This document shows positions 46,592 to 59,351 of a DNA stretch of 64,000 nt, piece after piece. Position numbers and translations under genes: made by a program. This stretch comes from Deinandra increscens subsp. villosa (Eukaryota > Streptophyta > Magnoliopsida > Asterales > Asteraceae). The DNA is taken from NCBI GenBank assembly GCA_039602395.1, contig JBCNJP010000023.1, forward strand, positions 89,025,578 to 89,089,577, written 5' to 3'. The first letter of the stretch is position 1. The number at the start of each line of letters is the position of its first letter. The notes beneath the pieces are model-generated. The model saw nothing but the letters and a program-made list of their open reading frames with translations. It was not told the origin of the DNA and did not search any database.

Positions 46592-48156
46592 TTGAGTCGG
46601 TTTTCTTTAGTTTCCATTTGTTTTAGTTAAGTTTGAGTCTTTGGGTCCTTTTTATATTTTCATGTAAGTTTTGCAGTTTTGATGAATTCCCGAGGCCAAG
46701 AAAAGAATAGAAGAAAAAGAAAGACAAGAGCTGAACAAGCAGTCCCAGGCGTATCGCCTGGGACCTGATGGCTAGTAGGCGATACGCGCAGAAAGAGAAG
46801 TCAACGAAAGTCAAAGTCGGCTCCGCTCGACTAAATTGTCGTGTAATGAGATACAAGCGTATCGCCTGGTGGGAATACATTAGCAAGCGATACGCTTGCC
46901 GCCTCAAAACCCGCAAAAGGAGGTTTCGCGATTTAAAAGTCGATTTTAGGGTTCCATTCGTTATTCTACACCTGCGTTCGACCAGAGGACGACTGAGAGG
47001 CGATTTTCGAAGGAAAAGAAGGTGGATTCAAGGAGAGATCGATTCGAGAGCATAAAGACAATCAATTCGCATTACGGTTTCGTTCTCAATCCTTGTTTCT
47101 TGTATTTGTTGAGTTTGCGACCATGTTCTTAGTTAAAGTTTCTGACTTTGTTTGTGATTTTGCTATGACTATGGTGGTTGGCTAAACTTGTATCACCACC
47201 TAGACTATTACGATGAACTTTTGATATTTGTGACTAAGCTTGACTTTTGACAATTTGATTGGGTTTTGTTATCTTATTGAAATTCCTCTAATTTTCTGTG
47301 GTTAATGCATGTGTGTGTTACATGTTGAAGTTGGGATTGATAATTGGAACTTAGTTTACCTTCGAATGTCTTTCGGGTTGGGTAAATTATCTAAAGATTT
47401 TGACTTTAGGGTTAGTTTCTAAAGTGTAGTTTAGGAGACGTCCCGAACTATAGTTTTGGTTATTAATTGTGGCTTTGGATGTAATGTGCTGCTAAATTGG
47501 AGACTCAAAAGGTACAGGTTTAACGGGTAATCGGGTTGGTTAATGAACTAGGGGTGCATTGTCTTAAAAGGAAATGTGTCCTAGGAAGTCGGCTTGCTTG
47601 TTATTCGTGTTAATCATAGAAATTAGAGGTAGCTCCGGTTATTCTAGGTGTGCTTTAGGTATATCCGAGGGTGGCTAGGGTAATTGAGATGGGACGTACT
47701 TAAAAGGTGAACCATCTGTTCGAGCGGTAAGATAACTAGATGGGAAGGACTTAAAAGGTGAACTAGGATCCATCAGAATTGTCAAGGTCAGGTTTGGTCA
47801 TAGATGTTAATCGGGATTCAAGGTCTAGGTGGTGTCTTCTCTCTTTTGGTAGTTTCCTCAAGGTTTGCTTTGCTGTCGTTCGTTAGTGTTAGTTAAGTTA
47901 GTTAAATCTTGATTCGATCCAAAAAACCAAATCCAAAATTACTCAGTATTTCTATTTTCTAGGTCTAGGTTAAGTCTTGTCTATAGAGTGTCCTAGGTTC
48001 GATATTCCGGTCTTGCCTTAGCTTTACTATAATCTGACAGGTTCACTGCCTTAGGGTTCGGTTCGGTTTAGGTCATTTCGGTAAAATTAGGTGTGTCTTA
48101 GATCTAGGTTTTAGGTCTATTTTAATAGTGTTTTTAGTGTCGTTCCGAGCACATCA
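46592..48156 (-). mobile_element. LTR family X, copy 3, inverted
   Basis: Reverse-complement relative of 14905-16513, visibly diverged (many substitutions and indels). It ends ..GAGCACATCA at 48156, then joins the Gypsy LTR at ATGTGTTTG. It carries palindromes GTCCCAGGCG-TAT-CGCCTGGGAC at 46742-46764 and variants at ~46776, 46855 and 46887. Confidence 0.8.
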
Positions 48157-48969
48157 ATGTGTTTGTTCTTGTCTTCCTTGATCATTTTACTTTTAGTTAT
48201 GTGAAAGGTAGACTTAAGTTTGGAAGTGGGCATGAGGCGTGTGGAATGAACATAGTTGATTTCCTGGTAAGTTGGGTGGTTAACGGGTCAACGGGCTGGG
48301 AATTTGACCCGATTTACCTTCTCAATTTGTTGTGAATAATGTTGTTATATACTTACAAAGCATGATAACTGTTAGTTTAAGAAGTGTTAAGATAAGAATG
48401 CAAGGTTGGGAAGCAAAGGGGTGAGTGGAACTGAAAAGGGTGAAAATTGACTAAGTATGAAAACTAGAAAAATCAGTCCTGATCGCTGGAAATATGGTTT
48501 TAGGCGTATCGCCTAAAACCAAAGTTCCATTCAGGCGATACGCTAGCTTTCAACAGGCGGTATGCCTGCTTTCACAAGGAGGTTTGGGCGATACGCCTAA
48601 AACCCTGTTTTCAAGTTATTTCTTGTTTTGCTTTATTTCAAGCCATTGGTGTGTTATGAATGTTATAAGGCCATTGTTTGCTAACATGTTACTAGTGAAT
48701 GATGGTAGGTATATGTTAGCGGTGTCGGGTCAAGGTCAAGCCAGAGTTTGGAAGAACCGAACACCACTGGATGGTTATTTTGGGACTCCGTTATTTAACG
48801 AAGATTATCTATGTTGCGACTCTGATTTAGTGGGTCTAGTATGAGCCAAAATATGATTTGGAAACAAACACACTACTTTTGATGGTATATTATAAATTCT
48901 TTGACGAAATTTTCTGGGACCAAAATTCTAAACATGTAATTTTCGCATTATAAGGGAAAGGGTGTTATA
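48157..48969 (+). mobile_element. Gypsy LTR, copy B (3' part)
   Basis: Starts ATGTGTTTGTTCTTG, equal to copy A from 42853 on, and ends GGGTGTTATA. The 5' two thirds are missing or lie beyond the inverted LTR X and the gap. Copies A and B agree closely over 42853-44636 and 48157-49939. Confidence 0.85.
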
Positions 48970-48972
48970 AGT

Positions 48973-48984
48973 TGGTATCAGAGC
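48973..48984 (+). other. Primer-binding site, copy B
   Basis: TGGTATCAGAGC, as in copy A. Confidence 0.9.
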
Positions 48985-50480
48985 CATGGTTTGAGGGATT
49001 CAAGTGTTGTGGGGGAACTTGAACTCAAACCAAGTGCTCATTATATGGAAAGGGTGTTCGATTCAAGGATCGATCGTGTGACCCGGTAAGTAATTTGAAT
49101 AATTTTTATTGATTGTATTAACTGTATGAACTAATGTTTGCTCTGTAACAGCTACTCATGATGGCCAAATCTAAAGTGAGAATGTTTGAAAGTGGGGGAA
49201 TTCAAGCACAACAGTTAGTGTTTTAAACACCATACCCCTGTGTATACAACAAAGGGCCAAGCATATGCACCTCCGCGATATCATAAATGTGGAGGTAGGC
49301 CTCATCGTACTCCCCTTGGTTCAAGGCAGAAGGTTCCTACAAGTTAAAAAAATCATCAAAGTTAATAACAGATGAATCTCTGCAAATACAACTCAAGGGC
49401 ATGTAAGTTTTGCATATCAGTACGTCACGCTCAAAGGCGCGATTCGCCTCAAATTACCCATCCAGTTACCGGTGAATGAAACAACAGTAAGTGCGGTGAA
49501 GGATTGGCAACTCCCATTCCGCAAATTTAATATTATTCCTTCGCAATTGCTCACGAAGAGGATGGAAGAGAAGCTTTATATATACCATCGGACCTGCACA
49601 TAATTATTATCATCAGACGACACGTTAGAAAATCATATAAAATCATGATTTACGAGAGCTTTACTAATGGCCAAACATGAAAGTGGAAGTTGCTACCTAC
49701 ATTGGGAAATGCCTAACGTGTTCAAGGGTCAAGGCAGAATATCAGAAGTCGTCTGACCTACTTGTACAACCAATAATCCCATAGTGGAAATGGGAGCGCA
49801 TCGCGATGGACTTCATCACAAAGCTGCCAAAGATCCGAGGTGTTATGACACCATTTGGGTCATCATTGAACGATTAACAAAGTCTGCAGCTTTCTTACCA
49901 ATGAGAGATAATGATTCTATGGAACGACTTACCAAGCTCTATCTGAAGGAGATCTTCCCCAGTCACGGGACTCCCATCTCCATCATTTCCGACAGAGATT
50001 GTCATTTCACCTCATGGTTCTGGAGATCATTGCATAAAGCCGTAGGTACTCAACTCGATATGAGTACGGCTTACCACCCGCAGACCGATAGCCGGAGCGA
50101 AATGACCATTCAAACTCTCGGAGGACATGTTGCGTTCCTGCGTTATCGATTTTGGTAATAATTGGGATGATCACTTACCCCTCTATGAGTTTTCATACAA
50201 TAACAGTTACCATACCAACATTCAAGCTGCCCCATTTGAAGCACTTTATGGTAGAAAGTGTTGATCCCCCGTCTGTTGGTTCGAAGTTGGTGACAACCAA
50301 TTAATCAGGCTCGAGATAGTCATCGAGAAGACTAAGAAAGTCTCTCAAGTTTAAAACCGTCTAAAAGCCGCTCGAGATCGTTGGAAAAGCTATGCTGACG
50401 CAAGACGAAAGCCCTTGTCATTCGAAGTTAGAGATCGGGTTATGCTTAAGGTATCCCCTTGGAAAGGCGTAATCCGTTTC
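48985..50480 (+). pseudogene. Gypsy internal remnant with broken integrase (copy B)
   Basis: Same short leader as copy A, then the integrase core from ~49785: ERIAMDFITKLPK, IIERLTKSAAFLPM, ISIISDRDCHFTS and STAYHPQTDSRSEM. The Asp, Asp and Glu of the DDE core can still be seen. The frame shifts near 49843 and 50130, and stops occur at 50261 (TGATCCCC) and in GTTTAAAACCG. The C-terminal part ends near RRKPLSFEVRDRVMLKV and SPWKGVIRF. gag-PR-RT-RH are absent. Confidence 0.85.
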
Positions 50481-50489
50481 GACAAATGC

Positions 50490-50800
50490 AGTAACTTGGA
50501 TAAATAATACGCAAGTTCGAGTCTTGGTTTGTCCGATTTTTTAACCCCTTTAATATTCATTTTTCTTTAATTCCTTTAACCCCTTTAAGTCATCTTGGTT
50601 CGAGTCTTATAGACCGCTAAGTCATCATTTTCAAGCACAAATGTGGATTTGCTATGGTGGGTAATGTTTGGGACTTGGGTAGATAATACACAAGTTCGAG
50701 TCTTGGTTTATCCGATTTTCTTAACCCCTTTAATTCTGATTTTAAAAAAAAACCTTTAACCCCTTTAATTCCTCCATCTATTTTTATAGACCGCTAAGTC
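50490..50800 (+). repeat. Imperfect direct duplication, ~180-bp period
   Basis: ATAATACGCAAGTTCGAGTC, then TTGGTTTGTCCGATTTT and TTAACCCCTTTAAT at 50503, repeated at 50685. TATAGACCGCTAAGTCATC occurs at 50609 and 50786. 50800-51170 has no recognised feature. Confidence 0.75.
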
Positions 50801-51176
50801 ATCGTTTATAATAAAAAAACTTTCACGTGTTACCCAATTTTGTCATCATTATCAAGCACAAGATTTTGAACTTTCCCCAATTATGTCATCATTATCAAAC
50901 ACAAGATTTAATCTGGACATTTTCTTTTACTCTTATTCACTTTTCAAACTCCATTTTTCTATATTTTTTTCGATAAGCTTTCTTCTTCATCTCCATCTTC
51001 GCGGACGCTTCAAATTCTAGTTTTTTGTTTTCTTATTCAAGTAATTGATTTAATTTTATCTGACTAAATTCACTTTCAATGACTAATTTTATTTGATTCA
51101 TATATAACACAATAACTAACTTTTACCTCGAAGTCGCTGAACAAAAATGCCACAAAAATAACTTTATATTATATAT

Positions 51177-51299
51177 TTTTAGTTTCAGGATTTTACACTA
51201 TCGCTAATAGATTAGTCGGTTAGGGCGTTTAGTTTACACCGGAAGGGCCCAGGTTGCAATCCGGCCAGAGTTGAATTTTTATCTTGCCAAAAAAAGAGC
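51177..51299 (+). mobile_element. Very short tRNA-like SINE
   Basis: A-box-like TAGTCGGTTAGGGCG and B-box-like GGTTGCAATCC (51253-51263), then CTTGCCAAAAAAAG as a short A-tail. A 13-bp duplication TTATATTATATAT flanks it (51164-51176 and 51300-51312). Body about 120 bp. Confidence 0.65.
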
Positions 51300-51524
51300 T
51301 TATATTATATATATTTTGTTCAAATCACATACCGTATGCAATGGCGAAGCTTGGGCGAAGAGGTTGCAGGGGCGAAAAACCACGGATCCTAATCCTGGAG
51401 AGGCGGTCCTTAATATATATAAAAAAGTTTCAAAAATCGTAGAAATTAGCACTACGGCCGGAAAAAACCGAGGGGGCGGTCGCCCCCCCTCGGTCTCCAC
51501 TAAGCTGCTCCATTGACCGTATGG

Positions 51525-51600
51525 CTACCTAGCTCAGACGGTTTAAGTGTTGCCCTTACACCTGGCCAACCCGTGTTCGATCCCACCAAGTGACATTTTT
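51525..51600 (+). mobile_element. tRNA-like SINE relic
   Basis: A-box CTAGCTCAGACGG and B-box GTGTTCGATCC (51572-51582), spaced as in a tRNA promoter, with T-rich sequence after. No TSD found. Not a functional tRNA: the cloverleaf stems do not pair well. Just upstream, CCGAGGGGGCGG / CGCCCCCCCTCGG forms a GC-rich hairpin at 51467-51500. Confidence 0.45.
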
Positions 51601-52025
51601 TATTCTTCTTTTTAGTAATGAGTGTTAGCTCAGAATATTTATCTTTCTCATAATGATTTCTTCTTATTTATCTTTTCTTTTTCTTATGTCTTTGATTTTT
51701 CTTTCTTCTCTTTTTTTTTACATCTTTTTCTATTTATTTTTCCCTTTTTTCTTATATCTTATTTCTTTTTTTCTATCTTCTTTTATAATAATCGATTACA
51801 CAAGTTTCACCGTAAATAGAATTGAACAACATGGTGGTACATTCACTCCTCAAACCCTGTTCAGCAACAAAAACTCACCATCATGCTCCTACTTCAGAAG
51901 TAAAAAGATCACCTCCCACAAATACAAGTACACTAGATTCTGAACATGTAAACCCCTTGAAAATGAGTGGTTTAAAATGATTCTCAAAAATTTTCAAAAT
52001 AAAAAGTACTTTAGTTATCCTAACC

Positions 52026-52027
<2 letters not shown>

Positions 52028-52072
<45 letters not shown>
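52028..52072. repeat. (TA)n microsatellite
   Basis: Pure TA run directly left of the fold-back element at 52073. Equivalent runs are at 53241-53288, 53653-53708, 53883-53930, 54492-54501, 61615-61654 and 61845-61862. Confidence 0.98.
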
Positions 52073-52074
<2 letters not shown>

Positions 52075-53235
52075 AAGAGGATCATTGGAAAACCCTCTAA
52101 TTATTGGAAAACCTGGAAAACCATTTTCAACCAATCACATTATTTATTTTGTTTTTAATATTTCTTTTATTTAAAGGGCAATATGGTAACTTGACATAAT
52201 CTATTTTTGTAAACTATTTATAATAAATTGATTAAACCAATTTTCTCTCTCCCATTTACTCTTTCCTAAAATCTCCATCTCTCTACTTTAATTTTAAATT
52301 TTCAGGCTAAATTAAAAAAAAAAAACAAACCTAATTTACAAAAGAAAAAAAAAATTATTGATCAGTAGTTCATCACCAGCACAACGATGGGTACATCGTT
52401 GTAACAATAATTTTAGGTACTTTTTTAAAGAAAATAAACGATGGTTACATAGGATAGGTGTAACCATTCAGAAAAGTTACCTAGAAAGAAAGACATTGAT
52501 AGAAGATTACTACTTACATTTATGTAATACTATCATATGCGTAATCACGTGAAACAATTTCATAATGTTCTTGAAAGAAAATACATGGTGTTACAATCGT
52601 GTAACATCAACTAAAAACATGTGAAATAAAAGTGTTATATACATGTAATAAATACTTACATTTATGTAATAACTATCAAATGCGTAATCACGTGAAACAA
52701 TTTCATAACGTTATAGAAAAGAAAAATACATGGTGTTACATTCGTGTAACATCAATTAAAAACATGTGAAATAAAAGAATTACAGACGTGCAATCAGATC
52801 TAGAAATAATAGAACCACGAATACAATTTACAAATCTTTCTGAATGGTTACACCTATGTAACCATCGTTTATTTGTTTTGAAAAAAAAAAACTAAAATTA
52901 TTGTTACAACGATGTAACAATCGTTATGCTGGTGATGTGCTGATGATCAACAATTTTTTTTCTTTTATAAATTAGGTTTTTTTTCTTTATAAAATTTGGT
53001 CTGAAAATTTAAAATTAAAATAGAGAGAGAGTTTAGGAAAGAAGAGATGAGAAAGAGAAATTGATTTAAACATTTATTAATAAATGTGGTATGTCTATAA
53101 TGCCCTTGGTGCATTAAATAGATTTCAAATTATTTCCAAAAATGACACATTCATTTTCAACCATGGATTAACTAATAAATGGTGTGAGATGGGTTTTCTA
53201 GGTTTTCCAAAAAGGTGAGGTTTTCCATTGATCCT

Positions 53236-53240
<5 letters not shown>
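52073..53240. mobile_element. Large fold-back element M1 inside (TA)n
   Basis: Terminal GGAAGAGGATCATTGGAAAA pairs with the right end GGGTAAGGATCAATGGAAAA (reverse complement). Arms extend about 450-500 bp on each side, including the block GTTCATCACCAGCACAACGA / its complement near 52920. The centre (52500-52790) has two direct 145-bp units starting TACTTACATTTATGTAAT. GTTAC/GTAAC pairs recur throughout. No coding sequence. Confidence 0.9.
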
Positions 53241-53288
<48 letters not shown>

Positions 53289-53289
<1 letters not shown>

Positions 53290-53651
53290 TAGTTTTTGAT
53301 ACCCGTGCGACGCACGGGCGGTTTTAAAAAACGAATACAAAATTTAACATGTTATAAAAATGTAATTCGATAATTAGAATTAAAGAAAAAAATTAACATT
53401 CGACAATATAAAAAGTTATAAATTTGAAAAAAAAGTATTCATATCCTCATTTATTATGAATCAATTTCAATTAATTTCAGTTTTTAAATTAGGATATGAG
53501 ATATGTATTTAATGTCAATTACTTTGTTAAAAAATTAGTTAATAACTTTGTCAATTATTCAAACCAATTAAAAAAATATAAGGCAACCATTTTGAGCGAA
53601 AAAATGAAAAAAAGGATGTTGTGGTGATGCCATGTGGCATTCAATCTTTTC

Positions 53652-53652
<1 letters not shown>
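53289..53652 (-). mobile_element. Short Helitron-like element in (TA)n
   Basis: Read on the minus strand it ends with hairpin CCCGTGCGTCGCACGGG, then TATCAAAAACTAG, followed by host T. The 5' end is not exact. A GCCACATGG phrase near 53640 resembles the GCCACATG(T) that follows the 5' end of the other Helitrons here. Confidence 0.6.
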
Positions 53653-53708
<56 letters not shown>

Positions 53709-53711
<3 letters not shown>

Positions 53712-53878
53712 AGAGGATCATTTGAGAACCAATTTGATTTGAGAACTAAAAAGAACTAATTTGAACCACAAATTTATTTACATGTATCCCCCTCCCATGA
53801 ATTGTAGTGCCCCCCTGAAATTTGTGGTTGAGATTTAGTTCTCAAAAGTTCTTAAAAAAAAGTTTTCATTTGAACCTA

Positions 53879-53882
<4 letters not shown>
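53709..53882. mobile_element. MITE M3 inside (TA)n
   Basis: 174 bp. Ends GGGAGAGGATCATTTGAGAAC and (reverse complement) GGGTTAGGTTCAAATGAAAAC. Inner part AACCACAAATTT / AAATTTGTGGTT is also inverted. (TA)n on both sides. Confidence 0.88.
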
Positions 53883-53930
<48 letters not shown>

Positions 53931-53932
<2 letters not shown>

Positions 53933-54491
53933 AGAATGATAAAATAAAAATCTCTCCAAGTTGGAAAAACCGTGAAAACTAAGCTAAAAAATTCGTTTTC
54001 TGTTCCGATTTTTTTATGGTGACTCTCTAACTTAAAAAAAACACTCTTTATGAAAAAAATAAAAAAAACGCCGAGTAAATTACAAAATATATCTAAGAAC
54101 CGATTTTTTTACAAAAAGAAGTTAACCGGCCAAAAAAGACATTCAAAATTTATTATTTTTTATAGATTCTACATTCATTTTTGATGGTTTTGGTGAAAAA
54201 AAAATAAAAAAGAGCCTAGAGATTTTAAAAAAAAATTTATTTAAAGATTTTGTTACATATGTAACAAGGCATTTTACATATGTAACAGGTAAATTTTACA
54301 TATATAACATGACGTAACGTCAGATTTTGGAATTAAAAAAAAAAACTACTAGGCGTTTTTTTGATTGTTTTTCACCATAGGGCTTGTATTAACGCATATA
54401 ATCACTACAAAAATGTTGAAGAAAAAAAATCGTTTTGTGGTAGTTTCCACGGTTTTTCCAACTCAAAGAGGTTTTCATTATATCCATCACC
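53931..54491. mobile_element. Fold-back element M4 inside (TA)n
   Basis: 561 bp. Left AAAATCTCTCCAAGTTGGAA, then AAACCGTGAAAACTA. Right end (reverse complement) GGTGATGGATATAATGAAAA, then CCTCTTTGAGTTGGAAAAAC. The centre has TGTTACATATGTAACA and two variants (54250-54310). Confidence 0.88.
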
Positions 54492-54501
54492 TATATATAT
54501 A

Positions 54502-57500
54502 TGCGATACATGTAAAAAATGTAAATCACACATTTGCTTTCAAACAACCGAAGACCTTCTTTACCAAGCAGGCTACAAAATGTAATGGAATTATCAATCA
54601 TATTTCTACAAAACAGGTCAGTGTTCTACAAACCAGTTGTGCCCAGTACAAGAAGTGGGCATAAGTCCAATATTACTTGTTTTCCACTTTATGAGCTAAA
54701 CTATATCATTCAAATTGATTTTAGTCCACATGTTAAAAGCAATAACTGTTGAGGTTTCCTAGATCATAAAGCAAAATACCATATATTGTGGGTCTACACC
54801 AAACTGGAATCTATACTTTATTGAACCTTCACTTAACTGGCTAACTATACTCACGTAGGCACCAAAGATAAAGAAGCCAAACAAAGAACTTGCTAATCAC
54901 TGGAAAACAACAAAAAAATACATCCTATTGTTTAAGAAGCACCAAACTAAAAAATAATTTTTTTTAACAAACTGAGATTGTGGTGAACTCATAAAAACGT
55001 TTCAGTATAGCAATTAGCTAAGCAATTTCTTCCTACCTAAGAACCCGATATCCACAGTGAGATGTTAATTAGCTAAGCAATTTCTTCCTACCTAAGAACC
55101 CTTGAAGAACCTAAAGTATAGCAATTTGAGCCTTTAAAAATTGATGAAGGAAACCTGCAATGTATTCCTTTCCGATCACGATGTAGTTCCTTTGCATCTA
55201 GCCCCAAATAGTGTAATAATATCAGCATTATACTCTCTTTGTAACCTAAGCAACAACATAAGAATTCCAAGATTAACAATGACAATAAAAATGAGAAACA
55301 AACGGCGATTATACACAGGAGAATCGTGAAATTAGATGGCAATTGATCCAATACACATTCAAACATTATACATGAACACAGAATGCACAAAATACTGTTC
55401 CCACAATTTAATTATTAATAGAAAACTAAGTGCAGAGGCTTCTAAATCAATGAATTAGTGTAAAGAGATGACCTTGAAAAGAGGCATATGTATAAACCTT
55501 GAACCCTTTAAATGTCGTAGAGAACTTTCAATGGCTTTACCTATACAATCCCATCTGATTTAGAAAACTGGTTGAAACTAAAAATCCATGGCGAAACCGA
55601 AAGAACCCTAAACCCATATTACAATCAGGTTTTGCACTTAATTAGCATGTATAACGTGTATCAGATCACGTTCCTGCATCAATTTAATTACAAACATGTG
55701 AAGACTCAGATTCAAGTATGAGAACCGGTAAAGAAATTAAGTTTAAACCGGCTCAACCATGGGTCAGGCTCTATGGATCAACCAACAACCGCCTTGACCT
55801 GCCCATAAGAATCAACCGGTCCTGCCATAAAAACATTAGCAGCCACCTTTATTTCCCCCAACTTCACCAACCCTTACACATCGACTGGAACCTGCATTAT
55901 GTCACGAAAACAAAGCGTCGATTAGAAGGTTGTAATCACTGGGATTTGTTTTAAACTGTGACCCCGTTGACCCATTTGAGATGAGATATAACCAAATAAA
56001 GAAGTTTAATTCTTAGTAGAGATCATATACTTTAATCTTTTAAAACTAACACAACACAAACCTTAGCAAGCATTGGAAACTTGCATACCACATACAACTT
56101 TATTCAAACATAATTACATAAGCCACATATCAATTATCACACAACTTTGTAGCTCAAAATATGAAAGTCATCACCACTTGCATGCTTCTTCACTTAACCA
56201 AATATACCTTTATACCAACTATTTCTGGCATCATAATCAGAACTTATATTTTTTCAAATATACCTTTATACCAACTGTATTAAATTCAGATATCAATGGC
56301 AGCAAATAAAGGTAAAACACCACAAATGTATCACCTGTAAGTCGAAAATGCCAACAGGTTGGCTACTTTCTGCGTTCCTTTTTGTTATCACAAAAGCTTG
56401 TGACTGGAGCAACAATTCTGGTCTGTCTTTTTTTTTTTAACAGAGTTCCACTACATGTATATGGTGAGGAGGTTGTGACTGCAGCAACAATTCTAGGTAT
56501 AGAGAGCAAGTTCAAATGGTAATCAACAATTCTACCCATGGTCATATTGATCTAAGTTCACCATAATTGTACATTGCTACAACTTTTATCTTAGATCACC
56601 TAATCTGGGTAGGCCGGTGTAGGTTCAAAAATAATAAAAGAACATCAGATTATGTGTTATACCGTTCTCAAAAGGATGAACAGCCTTTGATCAAGCTCAA
56701 ATTTAGCAGCAATTGACAGGTCATCCTCAACAACATTAATAATCCGCTGAATGAAGCTGCAAGTAAAGCAAACTCACAAAATGAAGGCAAATAAAGCTCG
56801 TACCATGAAGATAAAGCCAGCCACAAGCCTAAGGACAAATGAAATAGGAAAAAACAAAGTGAACCAAATGAAAAGAAGAAGCAAATGATAAAAACTACAA
56901 AGTGAAATTTAAAATCAGTAAAAAATCAATTAATGAATGGAAATCCATATTACAATTTGTTATTACAAATCAGAATTCTAACATCAAGAGAAGCTATGAT
57001 TAAATAATGACATATTTCTAAACAAATTAAGTTCAAAGAGTTAATATTATGGAATAACTCTGACATTATTAAAGCACATAAGCTTCTATTTACAAATAAA
57101 ATATTAGCTAATTAACCAGAAGAGAGTATTGATACTTAAAAATCAAATCAAATGTAGACTCGTTTGTTAGGCGATGGGATAACGTGAAGACATAAATTTA
57201 ACTAAATCACCAACTACAAAGTGAGGGTATAAAGGTACATGTACCAATTTCTGTTGTAGCTGGGTTGCTTCTTTCACAGCTACATCCGTAGCAGCTCCTA
57301 CAGTGTGAATTGCCTAATTCTGCACGTTAACAAAGAATACAAATAATCATAATGTGGTATCTATATCCTATCCATGTAACAACTATTTCTTACATAAATT
57401 CAACTATTGATCACATAAAGAGGCTTGATTCTTTTTTCTACCAACCAAGATCATCTAAATAGACTTGTAGCAAATGATATATCTAAATTTGATTTGAGGG

Positions 57501-59334
57501 CTACCATTCTTTTATCGGCTGAAGGTATTTTTGAGACCAATGCACTACACCTATGCCAAAGAAAACTTGTAGCATTGATATTCATTTAGGTTAATTTGGC
57601 ATTACAGAATTATATAAGCGATTAATCAAAACAATTAATAGTACCTAACTATAAATTCCAACCATATTCCATGACCTGTTATACAAAATCTTATTTCGAT
57701 AAAAACTATTATTTTTAATCTTAAACTCTTTAACACATTTTGATTCTAAATAAAGGTTGCACCCTACCATTGAGATTCTCTTGGTCTTGCAGGAAAAGAA
57801 TTAAATATAACTTAGTAATATTTCAGTAAAAGTCCCAAAACAATTTATGAGGTGTTTGAAAGTACTATCTCTTGTGAACTACCTTATGTAAATGGTTGTA
57901 ATTGGGTTCAAGGGTGCTGTGGCTCAAAAACATAAACATGCACATCTTGTAAATGTTAGAGCACTATATGACATCTTTAGTATTAATATAAATAAAAAAT
58001 ACTATGCAGCCCTTTATGCAGGTCATCAGCCATTTCTCAATGCAGGTCACAGTTAAGATCACAGTATCTTAACATTTAACGGCATCTTTTAACATTTCAT
58101 GATCTTTAATTTCTGTTTTAAAAACTTGTAGCTTCATTATACTTGGCAAATATTATGTATTTGTAAATTCTTTTATATTTTTACCTGTATAGAGGTTGGT
58201 TCTGTCACATGGGATCACTAAGTATTAAACCTTGCAGCAGCATCCCATAAATCAAGCATGTAACAACTTGAGTTCTTTGGCCATTTGTAAGAGCATAAAT
58301 CAAAACCAAAAAATTAAATCAGAAAGTTATAAAGTACATGTAGTGTTTCAATGGTTAAACACTACCTCATAGCATTATGTGTTCAAATCAGAAGCAAATT
58401 TCATATCATTATGTGATCAGATCATAATTTATAAAAATAACATGATTAAATCAGCTTTCAAACATTCTTTTATAATCTTAACTAAAAATCACATAGAAAC
58501 ATAGCCAAATAACATTTCAATCCAAATTGTGGTAAAACACAAACAACTCACTGAATCTTCGTGTAGATTTACGAACTCATTGAATTTTCCGGTGATTCTT
58601 GTAAACACTACTAAAACCAACGAAACAAAAAGAACCAGAATACTAATTCAGAGTATATTAATTCATGAAAACCCGAATATGAAAATGAAATCAAAAACCA
58701 AAAATGTACCTCAAATGGATGTTTTCAGTGAGTGTTTGAGATGGAAACGTGTGAGCGTATAGAACGAATTTCAATTTAAAATAAAATTGAGCGCCATTTA
58801 ATGTATTCTCAGTGACGATTTCTAAATTGACCTAGCCTACATCCTCGTCGACGAATCCGTGTGAAATCCCTGAAAGAACCGTCGGATCTGGGTTCCCAAT
58901 TAGATGAACCGTAGGATTTGTGTTTCTTCACCATCATCGTAGGATTGGCACGGATTAGGAGCCTGTGTGGAAGAAAACAGGGAAAGAACTCTCAGGTTCT
59001 TACCTGAAATAGAGCTGCGCCTCTGGTGGAAAATGGTAGCCGTTGTGTTTGTGAATTGTGATGGCCAGATTAAGTGACTGTGAAAAAAGGAAGAGGAGAA
59101 AGAAGAAGAAAGGGATACCAGATGTAGAAAATGACCGAGCGGGAATCACAAATTTGGGAACTTTCTTTTGCGATTGAGTTTTTGAGGGTGTAAGTGGGTT
59201 TTACGAGATTCGACCTCTAAGACCTAATTTTAAGAAAATGTGCTTTAACTACTTGTACATTATGCTTAATTCTATTGTACAATCTTAAAAATTCAACACT
59301 ACCCATTTCTATCTGCAATATATATATTAATGTA
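54502..59334. other. Mostly non-coding region with a few exon-like pieces
   Basis: On the minus strand three segments have splice-like borders and one open frame each: 57245-57313 (AIHTVGAATDVAVKEATQ), 56663-56756 (FIQRIINVVEDDLSIAAKF, then ELDQRLFILLRT) and 55473-55554 (KAIESSLRHLKGSRFIHM). A donor-like CAG|GTAAGA lies at 59007. Their phases do not join, so I cannot build a gene. They may belong to a gene with further exons I missed, to a decayed gene, or to a non-coding RNA. No family recognised. Confidence 0.3.
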
Positions 59335-59351
59335 TTATAGATATATATATA

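Noticed and set aside
51523..51600. Genuine tRNA gene
   Set aside because: A and B box are present, but the acceptor and anticodon stems do not pair. A SINE head fits better.
51622..51943. Phe/Ser/Leu-rich frames of 65-96 aa resembling membrane proteins
   Set aside because: Produced by a T/C-rich low-complexity tract (TTTTCTT...). No conserved features.
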